From Leishmania donovani (taxonomy: Eukaryota; Euglenozoa; Kinetoplastea; Trypanosomatida; Trypanosomatidae), in assembly GCF_000227135.1 (NCBI RefSeq), contig NC_018260.1, positions 932,816-954,533 on the forward strand: 21,718 bases of DNA. The letters are read 5' to 3'. The position numbers were made by a program, and so were the translations under genes. Below the pieces are notes generated by a model. It ran no database searches, was not told where the DNA came from, and was given only the letters and a program-made list of their open reading frames with translations. Below, piece by piece: positions 7,834-18,339 of this stretch (positions are counted from its first letter, which is position 1; each line of letters begins with the position of its first letter).

Positions 7834-9073
7834 GGGGTTATGTGGCGCCGTGCTGCGGCTATAGTTCGAAGCCTGATCCGCCTCTGTGCTGCCCGACGCA
7901 CACAGCATCTTCTTTCTGGTTGCCGCAGGTGTCGAGGCTTCTCTTTCAAGCGGGCGTTCATCTCTTTTTGGTTGCAGCTGTTGTAAACACGAGCGTTTTG
8001 CACCACTGTTCGAATAGATGGGCGACAGAGTAGGGATGGGGCGGCGGAGTGTCGGCACTGCTATAGCAGGAGGGCGTCCGTGTGTCTTCTGGCTGCTCGC
8101 CGCATATGTTTGGTATGCCTGCCGCATGAGGAACGCAAGGGAAGGCGTTGCGAAGAAAAAAAAAACAGAATATCGTCTCTCATTTGCCACGCCTCGTTCC
8201 GCGCTCGTTGGGAGCGAGGAGGCAAAGCCGCGCGCTGTGCTACCCGGGGCTTGTGAGGGTACCGTTTGGGCTGCGTGTGTGCGTGGCTTCACTTTGTGCT
8301 TGTGTGGTGGCTCTGCTCTGTTTCTGCCTCGCTCTGCTTGAAGGGGGAGGAGGGCGGCGAGAAAAGGCCGATCTTGTATTTGCGATCCGCGCCATACACC
8401 ACAGCACTGCTCCCTCATCGCTTGGTGCACCTTTCGGGGCGATACGCTGCCTCGTCCTATCAGGAGATGGCGTCCCTGGGAGGGGTTGGGGCGACATGCG
8501 CGCTGTTGCTGTCTGTTGTGCTCTGCATATCCGCTGCTTTGAATGCCCACAGCCCGACTGCTCATCTTCCCTTGTGCCTGCGATCGTGACACACGCGCAT
8601 GGCCCTTGTGTGCTAGTCGACCTCTCGATCACCGATGCTGCCGCGTAGGCATACCCCACACACCCCCGTACACACCAATACACTGTTCTCTGCCGCCCTC
8701 CCTACTTTCTCCGACCGCGGGAGTGGCTTGCAGACGCAAGCACTTTCCGGGCCAACTTGGCGATGACGCTTGTGTGCTCACAGGCAGAAAGGCTACCTGA
8801 GATTCGCAACCCACGTTATCCACACACATTTTGGGGGTACGATAGAGACTGATAGAACAGGCAACGAGTGAGGGGGCTGCCCTTCAGTTACAGCGCGGGG
8901 GGCACTTCACGGCGACACGCTTACCCACCTCAACCCATCCCCTGCCCCTACACGGGTGTTCGGCCGTGCATACCGTTGCTTCCTTGCCCCGGCCAACCTT
9001 AGCAGTCCAGCCCAACAAAAGAGGCCGCTAATAGAAGCCTTGGCAGAGGGGCAGGAAAAAAACCAAAGAAAGC
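7834..9073. other. Intergenic region with CDC45 splice acceptor
   Basis: No credible gene. It holds the 3' UTR of the SAM-like gene, an A-run near 8155-8165, and GT-rich and pyrimidine-rich patches. Towards the right, the pyrimidine-rich segment at 8974-9000 is followed by AG at 9001-9002, a likely trans-splice acceptor giving CDC45 a 5' UTR of about 71 nt. I see no retroposon copy related to A-C here. Confidence 0.55.
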
Positions 9074-11431
9074 ATGGCGACAGCTTCCGGGGCGCCGGAG
9101 CCGTGGGAGCGCATCTCCACCTACTACGCGTCTACCCGAAAGAACATCAACGTCCTTGTCGCTCCAACGGCCGACGCGGCCGCAGCCTCCCTCAGCTTGA
9201 CCTACCTCATGAAGGTGTTTCTGTTCCCCTTCCAGCTGCACCCCACTAGCTCGTATGACGAGCTGAAGTGGTTTATTGAGCAAACCAACTTTGCGCAGGA
9301 CAGCGAGCGCGAGGATGACAGCAGCCTGCGCATCGACGACCTCTTCATCCTCGTGGGCCTCGGTGCACCCGTTTTGCTCGAGGACTACTTCGATTTCACG
9401 CGGCACATCGTCATCGTCTTGGACGCCTACCGCCCTTTTCACCTTGGCAATCTTCGCCGCGAGGACGGCGAACGCTGCATCATCTGGGGCAGCGACCGCA
9501 TACAGGTTGAGGTGGATGACTTCTTTCGAAAGCAGCGCGCCGAGGAGGCGCAGCGGCGGCGGCGGCATCGCCGCCGCCAGGACATGAAGCGCCATGAGGG
9601 CCACGCGCGACGCCAGCGCACCGAGGACGGTGGGGAGCAGAACGCCGACGTCTACAGCGATGAGAGCAGCATCAGCACCAGCAGCGAGGAGGAAGAGAAC
9701 GCGGACTCTGACGGTGACGAGGATGCCGACCTCTTTGATGGCGAGGACGATGACGCGACCCCGTCGCAGAGCCAGGATCGCGTGGACTGGCGCAGCGCAC
9801 CTGGCGAGGTATCGGCGCACTTGGAGGCGCTGTACTACGCATGCTCTTGCGCCGGTCGCAGCAGTGCGGTGGAGGTGTACGACTTGTCAGTCATGTTGCA
9901 CCGCTTCCACGACACGATTCTCTGGCACGCCGCCGTCGGCGTCTGCGATTTGTATCTGCGCCGTCTCGTCGACTACGCCACGTACCTGGTGGAGATGGCA
10001 CCGCTGCACGAGGCTGTCTCGCTTCAGCAAAGCGTGCGACGCGGCATTCTTCGCGACCGCACCGACGAGGCCGTCAACAGCTATCACCGAGCGTCCACAA
10101 ATAGCATGCAGCTGAACAATCGCGAGGAGGAGCAGCTCTACCTGCTGCGGCACTCCACTCTCTGGGACGCCATCTGGTACGATTCGCAAGTGGCGAGCGC
10201 GCTCGACCTGCATCACGTAGAGGACGGCCGCCCGCGACTGAGCCAGCTGCTTGCGAGTCGCTGTGGTGTGTCTATCGCAATGGCACAGCGACCCTGGCGC
10301 GAGGTGCCAACGGATGTGGGCAGCGAAGCGCTATGCCGCGTACAAGCAGAGCTGCAGAACTGGGTGAATTCTCAGGGCAACTCCATTGCGTACAGGAATC
10401 GCATACGGTGCATCTCTCGCAAGGTGGGCTACAGCACTGAGGTGTCCACGTTCGACGTGTGCAAGCTCTTTACCGCTGAGATGGCAGCGGTGCCGCCAGC
10501 GTCGGTGTACGTCATCGAGAGGCCCCCAGGGAAGGCCAGCCTTTCACCCGAGGAGGTGGCGGCGTTGGCACAGCGCAAGCTTGTCGAGTTTCAGCGGGGC
10601 CAGTTCTGGCGCGCAAGCGCTGTGCTGGACATAGACCCGAACGAAAAGCTGTTTCACGAAGCACTGGCGGGGGCGCTGTCGCTGCAGCAGGCTGTGGCCG
10701 ACGCGACGGGCTCCATGATGCAGCCCGGCAACGTGCAGAGCAGCACGGGGATTCACTACGCGCTGCCATCGGACCCGGCCAAGACCTCACCGACGCTGGA
10801 GAGCTTCTGCACCATGCGGCGACTCTCCGTCCTTGCGGAGCGGCTCTTCTTCACGCTTTCCATGAGCCGCCGGCGTGACCGGCGTGCTTTGACGGCGTTG
10901 CGGCCTCTCATCCTCTCCTGCGCCTTGCCGCAGGCACGCCTAGCGGCCCTGCCCACGGCGAGCAGCGGCAGCGGAAGCGGTTTACCATCTGGACCCGGCA
11001 AGGATGCGTTGGCGCCTGCTGTGCACTGGAGTAGGGCCAGTGGGGCTGCGCCTTCAGCGTCTGCCGCCACTGCCGCTGGTGGCGTTTTCATTGGCGGCGG
11101 TGCACAGGTGGAGGACACGGCCGAGTACGTCGTCGTGCTAACCCACGGCGGTAACACGGGGGCTGGCATGACCCCACTCCTTCCCATGTACCGCTTTGCG
11201 CGGTGCATGCAAGATGAGCACTTCCACACGCCGCCGCGCCAGCTCTTTGTGGAGCGGAATGCGGTGCAGGTGCGCGGTCGCGAAAATACGACCTACCTGG
11301 CCGAGCGCATGCTGCTCCTGTCGTTGAAGACTACAATACCGCAGCACGAGTTCCGCAAGAGACGTGCGCCCGCGATCGATGAGTACGATGACGACGATGT
11401 AGAGTGGGAGGCCGTGGAGGTGGTGGACTAG
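9074..11431 (+). CDS. CDC45: CDC45-like replication initiation factor
   Basis: A 785-residue protein. Cdc45 joins Mcm2-7 and GINS to form the replicative CMG helicase in the nucleus. The RecJ/DHH-like N-terminal half is recognisable: NINVLVAPTADAAAASLSLTYLMK (residues 24-47), the SYDELKWFIEQ segment (60-70), FILVGLG (91-97), and HIVIVLDAYRPFHLGN (111-126), the family's D-x-x-RP motif. A basic stretch (about 159-183, possible nuclear signal) and an acidic Ser/Glu/Asp stretch (about 184-230) follow, as in other Cdc45 proteins. Then come YYACSCAGRSSAVEVYDLSVML and LWHAAVGVCDLYL, and a C-terminal block including NTTYLAERMLLLSLKT. The protein is longer than human CDC45 (566 residues) because of the charged insert and a Gly/Ser/Ala-rich insert around 630-680. 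It ends in an acidic tail. The start fits the domain boundary and the acceptor at 9001. Confidence 0.92.
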   Translation: MATASGAPEPWERISTYYASTRKNINVLVAPTADAAAASLSLTYLMKVFLFPFQLHPTSSYDELKWFIEQTNFAQDSEREDDSSLRIDDLFILVGLGAPVLLEDYFDFTRHIVIVLDAYRPFHLGNLRREDGERCIIWGSDRIQVEVDDFFRKQRAEEAQRRRRHRRRQDMKRHEGHARRQRTEDGGEQNADVYSDESSISTSSEEEENADSDGDEDADLFDGEDDDATPSQSQDRVDWRSAPGEVSAHLEALYYACSCAGRSSAVEVYDLSVMLHRFHDTILWHAAVGVCDLYLRRLVDYATYLVEMAPLHEAVSLQQSVRRGILRDRTDEAVNSYHRASTNSMQLNNREEEQLYLLRHSTLWDAIWYDSQVASALDLHHVEDGRPRLSQLLASRCGVSIAMAQRPWREVPTDVGSEALCRVQAELQNWVNSQGNSIAYRNRIRCISRKVGYSTEVSTFDVCKLFTAEMAAVPPASVYVIERPPGKASLSPEEVAALAQRKLVEFQRGQFWRASAVLDIDPNEKLFHEALAGALSLQQAVADATGSMMQPGNVQSSTGIHYALPSDPAKTSPTLESFCTMRRLSVLAERLFFTLSMSRRRDRRALTALRPLILSCALPQARLAALPTASSGSGSGLPSGPGKDALAPAVHWSRASGAAPSASAATAAGGVFIGGGAQVEDTAEYVVVLTHGGNTGAGMTPLLPMYRFARCMQDEHFHTPPRQLFVERNAVQVRGRENTTYLAERMLLLSLKTTIPQHEFRKRRAPAIDEYDDDDVEWEAVEVVD

Positions 11432-13399
11432 TCGAAGAAGAGCCTGCGCGACACTGGACTTGGGGCGGTTTCGTGGGTTCGCTTTCCTCGTGACTGGAAA
11501 AGGCTTTGACAAGGCCAGAGAAAAGAATAGACAGTGCTGCTGGTTCGCCTCCCCCCCCTCCCCACCTGCCCTCCTCCTCGCACCCCCGCGTCGACGAACT
11601 CGAGTGTGCATAGGGCGAATTTCGTGTAGATGATTCTATTCGCCGGCGGCCGTGCGGATTTCTCCTTTCACTTGGCATGCGCTTGATGTGTACGCGGTGC
11701 TCGTTTTCTTTTCATCTCATAGATGCTCCTATCTCCTTATCTTTTCCTTTACAGCGATGTGCTTTCTGTTGTTCTGGCGCAGCGTTGCATTGCTGGCTTT
11801 TCCACGCTTCCACGCATGTGTGTGCGCGCGTGTATGGGTGGGTGGCCATCAGCCGGCGGGTGTCTGTGGGCACCGGTATGCACGTGAATGGTCCAAACAC
11901 GCTGCATCACGAAACAGCGCTGTACGAACGCGAGCAAACCAATAAAAGGCGATAGCAGCGACAACGAGGCAAGCGAAGAAGGGCAACTGCAACTGGGTCT
12001 CACCCTGCCAAGGTTTCTTTGATGTATGATGGTGCCCCCTTTTTTTGGCCTGCGTTTCTGCACCTTCTTCTGTTGCCTCGCTGCTATGCTGCTGTGACGT
12101 GCGGTGTCTGTTTCTTGTTCTCTCCATCCTGAGCAGTAGATAATGCTATATAACCCCTCTTCCCCTCCCTCACAAAGCAGTTTCGGTGCGCATGCGCAGA
12201 CAAGTGCATATGTGCGACCCCGCCAGCACGGGGAAAGGAGGGAAAGAAGCAGTGGGCAAGGAACGCGCTAACTGCGGGAGGCGAGTGGCGGACTCGTCTT
12301 CCGCTTTTTTTTTGTCGCCTTCCAACGATGCGCCGAAGGAAGTCCTTTGTTGGGATCATTGAGTTACCCGTCATCTACAAACGGGGGCGGGTGTGTGGGT
12401 GTGTGGGCGGGAAGTTTGCAAAGAGAGACATGCCCTCTCTTACGGTAGCCTGATGCTGTGCGCGGTGCACGTGCGCGAATTGCATCGTGCTCCACAGACC
12501 CGTTCCACTTGTCGTGCTTGTCTCAGGGTGCCGTTGCCGGCTGCATCTCTCACAATTCGGCCTCTTTCTCTCTTCTCCCCCACCGCTTCGCATTCTTGTC
12601 TCTATGGGAAAGCGAAACACACACACACACACAGATAAAGGTGACGTGATATCCCTCACTTTCTCTTTTTCGGCATCGCGTGTGTGTCTACCGAAGCAGA
12701 AAATACGCGCATGTGAAGCAAGGCAACCATCACCTCACTCGTCTTATAGCCGCCAGCGCAACTCGCCTTTAACGTCGGCTCCTCTGTCGCGCTGCGCGGT
12801 TTCGGGACACTGTCGTGCGTGTATGGGTGCGTGTGGCACTCTCGCCTCTGTGCGCTGAGCGAATTTTTTTTTTCGGTTGCCCCTCTGATGGTGACTGAGC
12901 CACCTCATCTGCTGCTTGATCGCACACCAGCAATAGACACTAGGCAGACCGCTCGCCTCAGCGCATCGGTGATGCGTCTCTCTCACACACACACGCCCAC
13001 CCACAACCACACACCAGAGAAGAGATAAAAGTACATTTTTATGCATAGACGGGAGCATAGAGCTACCACATTTCTTTTTTTTTCTCCAAACTTCCTCATC
13101 ACTGAGCGCCCGCTTGTTTCGAAAGCAGAGCTTGCGCGTGCGTACGCTTGCTTTCCTACATCGTAGTCTTTCCGGCATCTGACGCTTCGTTTTGTGCCTG
13201 CTACGACATCAGACTTCTGCACACCGACGAACTCGCTTCCCTTTCTCTCTCCCTGCGGTCGCATATCTATCCGGCAGCGGTGTCGCGCTGATGTCCGGCA
13301 CGTTCCGCTGCCGCCATCACCATTTTCATTCTTGTCGAGTGTGCGCTACGAGCGTCAGCATCGCTTCCAACGCACGCCGCCGCGCCGCTGCAGAGAGAC
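11432..13399. other. Long intergenic region
   Basis: Nearly 2 kb without a supportable gene on either strand. It contains a CDC45 3' UTR, several T and GT-rich stretches, and a CA repeat at about 12617-12632. Possible acceptors for the next gene are a T-rich tract at 13071-13099 with AG at 13105-13106, a tract at 13236-13253 with AG at 13276-13277, and AG at 13338-13339. An ATG at 13291 lies out of frame upstream of the next gene's start, so the last acceptor is preferred because it removes that ATG from the leader. Confidence 0.55.
12617..12632 (+). repeat. Short CA microsatellite
   Basis: About eight AC units in intergenic sequence between CDC45 and the coiled-coil gene. Confidence 0.8.
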
Positions 13400-16300
13400 A
13401 TGGAGGAGGCTCCCTCCACACCTCTGACACCCGCGCTTACCACCACCATTAGCGGTGTATTTTCGTCGGTCAAACGACCGTATCACTCGACGGACGACAC
13501 GCTGCCATCTCCGCCACCGCCGCCCTTCTGTTCCCATGAAGCACAAGCTCTCTTCCGTTCCGCGCGATCCGTGACACCCTTGCTTCAGCGGTGGATGCTG
13601 TCGGAGAACACGGGCGAGGCTGAGTGGGGCGAGCACGCTAGCGACCCGAGGACGCTCGAAGCTGGAGGGCGATCGGCGCTTGGCTCTTGGGATGTCCAAG
13701 GCCCCTCTCAAAATCGTCAAGCTGCAGTGCTAGCCTCGCCAGCTCCAGCGGATGACTCTATCGATGCTGCATTCTCCTCTACGCTGGCCGCTGCCGATGA
13801 CAGGAAGGGCAGCCCGGGTGCACCACCGACTATCAGCGTGACTGCCCACAGTGCCTTGTCGCACACTTCCGCAGCTGCGCGCATGACGCGTGAGAGAGAA
13901 GAGGCGGTATCATCGCAGCTGTCGCAGTCTCTTCCGACGTGTGCGGTGCCCCCTTCGAGAGAGGCCCGGCCGAAGCCGTCTGATTTGCTGCGGAGTCCCG
14001 CGGTCAAGGCGCCGCCTTCCCCAGCAAAGACTGCATCGAGCCCGACCTCGGGTAGCGCGTCACCGGCGACGAAATCCACCAGCAGCGCCGATCGGGCGAC
14101 CCGGTCAACAGCGACGCTGAATGTCCCGGTGGAGTTTCCGCAGCTGCAGCCGCAGCAGGCAGAGGAGGCGACCACTTCACACCTTGCTCTACGCGAGGGG
14201 GCTTGGATGGAAAATGAGGAGCTGCGGCAACAGCTGGGGGCGCTTCTGCGAATCCAAGAGGAGCTGGCGCGCCGATACCAGCAGCGTGAGGCAGCGTCTG
14301 CACGTGTTGAGGAGCGCCACGCATCGGAAAAAAAGCTACTTGCACTGGAAAAGGAGCAGGCTCTCGCGCAGCTCAGCCAGGTGTACGAGGAGCAGCTGCA
14401 GATGCTGCGGAATGCCGAGATGTCGGCGCAGTCGAATGCTGACGCCTTGGCTGCGGAGGTGGTCACTCTGCGGAGGGAACTGTCGGAGGTCCAAGAAGAG
14501 CTGCGGAAGTCATTGGAGCAGCAGTTGGAGTGCCAGCGCCAGTCAGATGAGGCGATAACCGCGCAGGCAAGAATATCAGCAGATTGCGAGACTTTTCGAA
14601 CAGCAGCAGCTGGCGTGAAACCTGAGCGCGCAGCCGAAGTCACTGCTCAGCTAGCGGAGCTGCAAAGGAAGCTGTGGATCACCGAGGAGCGTGCTGCCGC
14701 CGCCGAGCTTGCGCTCCAATCACTCTGCTCTCAGATAACTGCCGCCGCGGAGACCACGCTAGCGGTTGCAGGCGCTGACGTACAGGTAGGACACACGCTT
14801 GGCCGAGATGTGACTGCAGACGCAAAGGCTGTGCACTGCTTGTCTACTTCAGAATTCTTCAGCAAAGGTGCACAGGCAACGGCAGCACCGGTTCTTTTTG
14901 ACGAGGCTGCGGTGCTGAATGCAGTGCTTTCATCCATGCAGGACATTGGCGTGAGCGCTGCTTTCTCCTCCCCGCTGCGGGCGTCCTCGACGACGGGCGG
15001 AGAAGACGTGGCTGAGCTGTCGCGCTCAGGCTCCAATGGCACTTCGATGCTCGAAACTCCCTTTTCACAGCACCAGCTCACTAAACCCGTTTTGCCGCCA
15101 TCTGCTGACGCGTGCGGCGCTCCCATACGGGCTCGTCTATCAAACGCCGGGCTCTTGCGCTGTCGTCAGCATCGACAGCTGCTGCAAGTCGTGCTGGCAC
15201 GCGTGTCGGATGGGTACCAGCGAGTCGCACGAGAGGCCGCAGCAGATGCGCGCGCAGCCAAGGCGGAGCACGTTCTTTCCAATGAAGTCAAGGAGCTGCG
15301 CGCACGACTCGAGCAATCTCAGCAGCTGCTGCTGTCGCACGAGCGCGGCCGACAAGACGAAGACTCACGCACTCATGGAAGGGACGTTGCAGGATGCCAG
15401 ACGACACAATCCATCCTGCAACGCCGCTCTTCTGTCGGCGTAGTCACGGATGCGGTGGACGCGTTCAGCGTCAAGGCACCCGAAGCTGCTGCCGCTGCGG
15501 CATTGAAGCATGGGGGAGCAGTAGAGAAGGCCGCGTATGACGAGGCTCTTGCTGAGGCACAGCGACAACTCCGCCACGAGCGCAGCTACATTTGCCGGCT
15601 ACAAAAGGAGGTGCAGTCTTTGCGCAGCTCCAGCTGCGCGACAACCGTGCTTGAGAGCCTCACAAATACAGTGCAGAACATGCGTGTGGCTGTGTGCCGG
15701 CTGGTACGGGACGCCGTCGCCGATGTGCAGCGGATCTTCGAGCAGGAGCCGCAGCGGCTCCAGGCAGCAGCGACCGACGTTCGTGGCTGCGCGAGCGAGA
15801 CGGTATGGCGAGATGACGCAGGGCAGGTCCTTTGCGGACGATGGCGCGCCATGCATGAAGAAGGTAGGCATCACTTGAACAACAGTTTGCCTGCTCGCGA
15901 GACGGACCATGTGCACTTCGCGGCGACCGCACTGCTTTCTCCCCCCCTGCTCGATTTCGCTTTTGTGCGCGCTGTTCACAAGTCCATCTTGCGCGCGGAG
16001 GCTTATGTTCAGCAGGTCAGCTCCACACTCCTGAGGGACTACCAGCGAGTTTTCTCCGACGCACACGCCTTGTTGGGCACCCACAAACAGGACCAAGATA
16101 CGGCCTACACGACCTGCGCCCCTCCTCGTTCCCAACGGATGTCATTCTCCGCAAGGGACACTGTGCACAACTCATTGAGCGGAGCTCATGGGGCTTATCG
16201 GGAGGTGCCGTTGAAGCGGCTTGCCGAGGGAAGCGGCACTTCTTTTGGCGTTGATTCGCCCTCACCGTCGCCATCAACTGCTTTTTCCGGAGCCACCAGG

Positions 16301-17080
16301 AAACGAACCGCACAACAGCAGAGAGTGTACGCGGAGATGCGTGATCTTCTCCAGCGATCAGCGCCTTCCCACGACGGCATGACAGCATTTGCAGCGTCAC
16401 CCTTGCATCACTCGCCTGATGGGTCTCGTTGGTTTTCAGGAACTGGACCACTGCAGGCTTGCCCATCGGGCATGAACGTCTCTCCTACTTCTCAGCCATC
16501 CCCCTACGTCGCTGCCTATGTCACCAAGCCCGCCGAGCTCCGCCGAGCAGCTTCATCTTGCATGCCACTCGACTCGGCAGCAAAGTCGGTGGCCGGCTCT
16601 GCGGATGCGCGGCTAGGCTTTGCGCACTTGGCAGAAGCGACGCAGGAACTGCGCAATGTGGGGCGGGTGCTGGACAATATCCGAGACGCAGAGGAGACAC
16701 GCGAGGCACGGCGACAGCAGCGTCTGCAGGATTGGCAGGACGCCATCGTGGAGGCGGTGGACGGCGTGCGGGAGCGAATCGAAGATGCTTTGACGCTTCT
16801 GCGGCGTCCCGGGGCGGGGGCAGGGACTTTTGCGTGCGACACGATGAGCCATGCGAAAGACGCCCACGTTGCGTCCGCACTGAGGGCCGCGTCTGCTGAT
16901 ATCGGCACTGATCCCGCAGACGACGAACTAGAGCGAGCACGGCAGGGACAAAACGCGCAGCTATCAGCCAGTCATGAGATGAGCCCATTCGTGCCACACC
17001 GCGGGCCATCGCGTCTCTCCGAGGTGCTGTCCGGAAAGATGCGCTTAAAGGCGGACGGCGGCACTCTTCTCTCCGCGTGA
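13400..17080 (+). CDS. Large coiled-coil protein, conserved hypothetical
   Basis: A 1226-residue protein that I do not recognise. The N-terminal ~265 residues are Ser/Pro/Ala-rich and probably disordered (for example SPPPPPF, SSPTSGSASPATKS). A strong heptad coiled coil spans about 271-443 (MENEELRQQLGALLRIQEEL ... VVTLRRELSEVQEELRKSLE). Further helical coiled-coil segments lie at about 576-653 (HRQLLQVVLARVSDGY ... VKELRARLEQSQQLLL), 709-744 and 1075-1135 (AEATQELRNVGRVLDNI ... WQDAIVEAVDGVRERI), separated by low-complexity linkers. No membrane segment, signal peptide or catalytic motif is visible. The architecture suits a cytoskeletal, basal-body or flagellar scaffold, but that is inference from the coiled coils only. 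The start is the first in-frame ATG. An out-of-frame ATG at 13291 overlaps the CDS if included in the leader. Confidence 0.85.
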   Translation: MEEAPSTPLTPALTTTISGVFSSVKRPYHSTDDTLPSPPPPPFCSHEAQALFRSARSVTPLLQRWMLSENTGEAEWGEHASDPRTLEAGGRSALGSWDVQGPSQNRQAAVLASPAPADDSIDAAFSSTLAAADDRKGSPGAPPTISVTAHSALSHTSAAARMTREREEAVSSQLSQSLPTCAVPPSREARPKPSDLLRSPAVKAPPSPAKTASSPTSGSASPATKSTSSADRATRSTATLNVPVEFPQLQPQQAEEATTSHLALREGAWMENEELRQQLGALLRIQEELARRYQQREAASARVEERHASEKKLLALEKEQALAQLSQVYEEQLQMLRNAEMSAQSNADALAAEVVTLRRELSEVQEELRKSLEQQLECQRQSDEAITAQARISADCETFRTAAAGVKPERAAEVTAQLAELQRKLWITEERAAAAELALQSLCSQITAAAETTLAVAGADVQVGHTLGRDVTADAKAVHCLSTSEFFSKGAQATAAPVLFDEAAVLNAVLSSMQDIGVSAAFSSPLRASSTTGGEDVAELSRSGSNGTSMLETPFSQHQLTKPVLPPSADACGAPIRARLSNAGLLRCRQHRQLLQVVLARVSDGYQRVAREAAADARAAKAEHVLSNEVKELRARLEQSQQLLLSHERGRQDEDSRTHGRDVAGCQTTQSILQRRSSVGVVTDAVDAFSVKAPEAAAAAALKHGGAVEKAAYDEALAEAQRQLRHERSYICRLQKEVQSLRSSSCATTVLESLTNTVQNMRVAVCRLVRDAVADVQRIFEQEPQRLQAAATDVRGCASETVWRDDAGQVLCGRWRAMHEEGRHHLNNSLPARETDHVHFAATALLSPPLLDFAFVRAVHKSILRAEAYVQQVSSTLLRDYQRVFSDAHALLGTHKQDQDTAYTTCAPPRSQRMSFSARDTVHNSLSGAHGAYREVPLKRLAEGSGTSFGVDSPSPSPSTAFSGATRKRTAQQQRVYAEMRDLLQRSAPSHDGMTAFAASPLHHSPDGSRWFSGTGPLQACPSGMNVSPTSQPSPYVAAYVTKPAELRRAASSCMPLDSAAKSVAGSADARLGFAHLAEATQELRNVGRVLDNIRDAEETREARRQQRLQDWQDAIVEAVDGVRERIEDALTLLRRPGAGAGTFACDTMSHAKDAHVASALRAASADIGTDPADDELERARQGQNAQLSASHEMSPFVPHRGPSRLSEVLSGKMRLKADGGTLLSA

Positions 17081-18339
17081 GCATGCTTGCGCGCGTGTGC
17101 CTGTGAGGCCAGGCGCGCACTTTTTTCGAGTGGCGAGGTGAACAGAAAAAAAAAACGAGGAGCAGCGGCAACGGCAGCTGTGTTTTGCATCTTTGCTTGT
17201 GTGCCACCTCTGCTCAGCGAGAGCCCTCTTCCTCCTGCCTCATCAGCGCTCCTTTCACGGCGTTCTCCCATCCTTTTCGTGCACGCGCTGCTCTCCAAAT
17301 GCAATCTTTACCGCTGTTTTTGTTTTTCTTCGCTCCGCGGGCATACTCCCGCCCTCGCCCGCCCTCTCTTTTCGGCTTCGTCCGTTGCAGCATGCCCGTG
17401 AACGGCTCCCGTCTCTCTTTTCTCGTGCCCTTTCGCGTGTTGTGCGCCGCCCATCTCTTTGCGCCTTCTCCTTTCTCAGAGAAGACCAACAACACCGCTC
17501 GCACCTCTCTGGTGCCCCCCGTGGATGCACAAGGGAGCATGAAAGCCCCCCTAGCTTCGCTTTTCCCGTAGCCTTGTTGCCCAGTCGATGCAGACGCGAG
17601 CCGACCGGATCTCTTCGCTCGCACAAATCCTTTGCGCACCACCGTACATCCTCGCTTACTCGTCTTCTTCCGTTTGGTTCATCTCTTTCTCCCACAAAAC
17701 AACCCCCACCCTTCCCCGCACCCACACACCCACACACACGAAACACGGATGTGAACCGGGGCACTCACGCCTTCCCTCCACCCATACCTTCCCCTTCCCA
17801 AACCCACGCGCATGCATGGGCGTGGCTCTGTTTTTCTTACGCACCACTCCCCGCCTTACCCCTATCATCACTTGCGCATCCTTACACCTGTCCCGCCTCC
17901 CGTCCTCGTACGGTCGCTACCTACGATGACACGACCGTCCTGGTCGCGGTGCTTCTTCTCGCAGCCTCTTTCCCCTTGCTGTGCCCCACGCCTAACGCAA
18001 GCGAACCTTCGTCCTCCGTCGCTCCACCCTTCCCCCTTTTTTCCCCCACCCCCTCACGTGCTGCTCTCCTCCGAGACAAGCGTGTCGGTGTGTCCCCCAT
18101 CAAAAGTGCTTGTTTAACAGCTTCGTCTGCTGTCCCTTGTCGCACTTCTCGTGCTTTTTCTGTTTAATTCCCTCCCTTTTTAATTTTTCTTTTATATTTT
18201 CACGTTGCTGCCATCCGTGTGCGCTCCTCCGCCGACATATCCGCGTGGATAGTGAGCACAACCGAAAGCACCAACCAAAAAAAAAAAACATCATCGTCCA
18301 GAACGAAAACGTATCTGGCCACCACCTCGCATCGCTATT
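17081..18339 (+). promoter_or_regulatory. Pyrimidine-rich intergenic region with SCOT splice acceptor
   Basis: No gene supported. From about 17200 to 18210 the + strand is strongly C/T-rich. Open frames there translate to Ser/Pro/Leu/Phe low-complexity sequence and are composition artefacts. The strongest tract (18155-18210) is followed by the first AG at 18251-18252, giving the downstream gene an 87-nt 5' UTR. An A-rich run at 18278-18289 lies within that leader. Confidence 0.6.

Noticed and set aside
7498..8592. 364-codon minus-strand frame at the 3' end of the SAM-like gene
   Set aside because: It is antisense to the CDS and continues into non-coding sequence; it has an arginine/serine/alanine-rich composition and no recognisable motif.
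17193..18167. 324-codon + frame upstream of SCOT
   Set aside because: It translates pyrimidine-rich DNA into Ser/Pro/Phe/Leu repeats; composition artefact, and it overlaps the predicted splice-acceptor tract.
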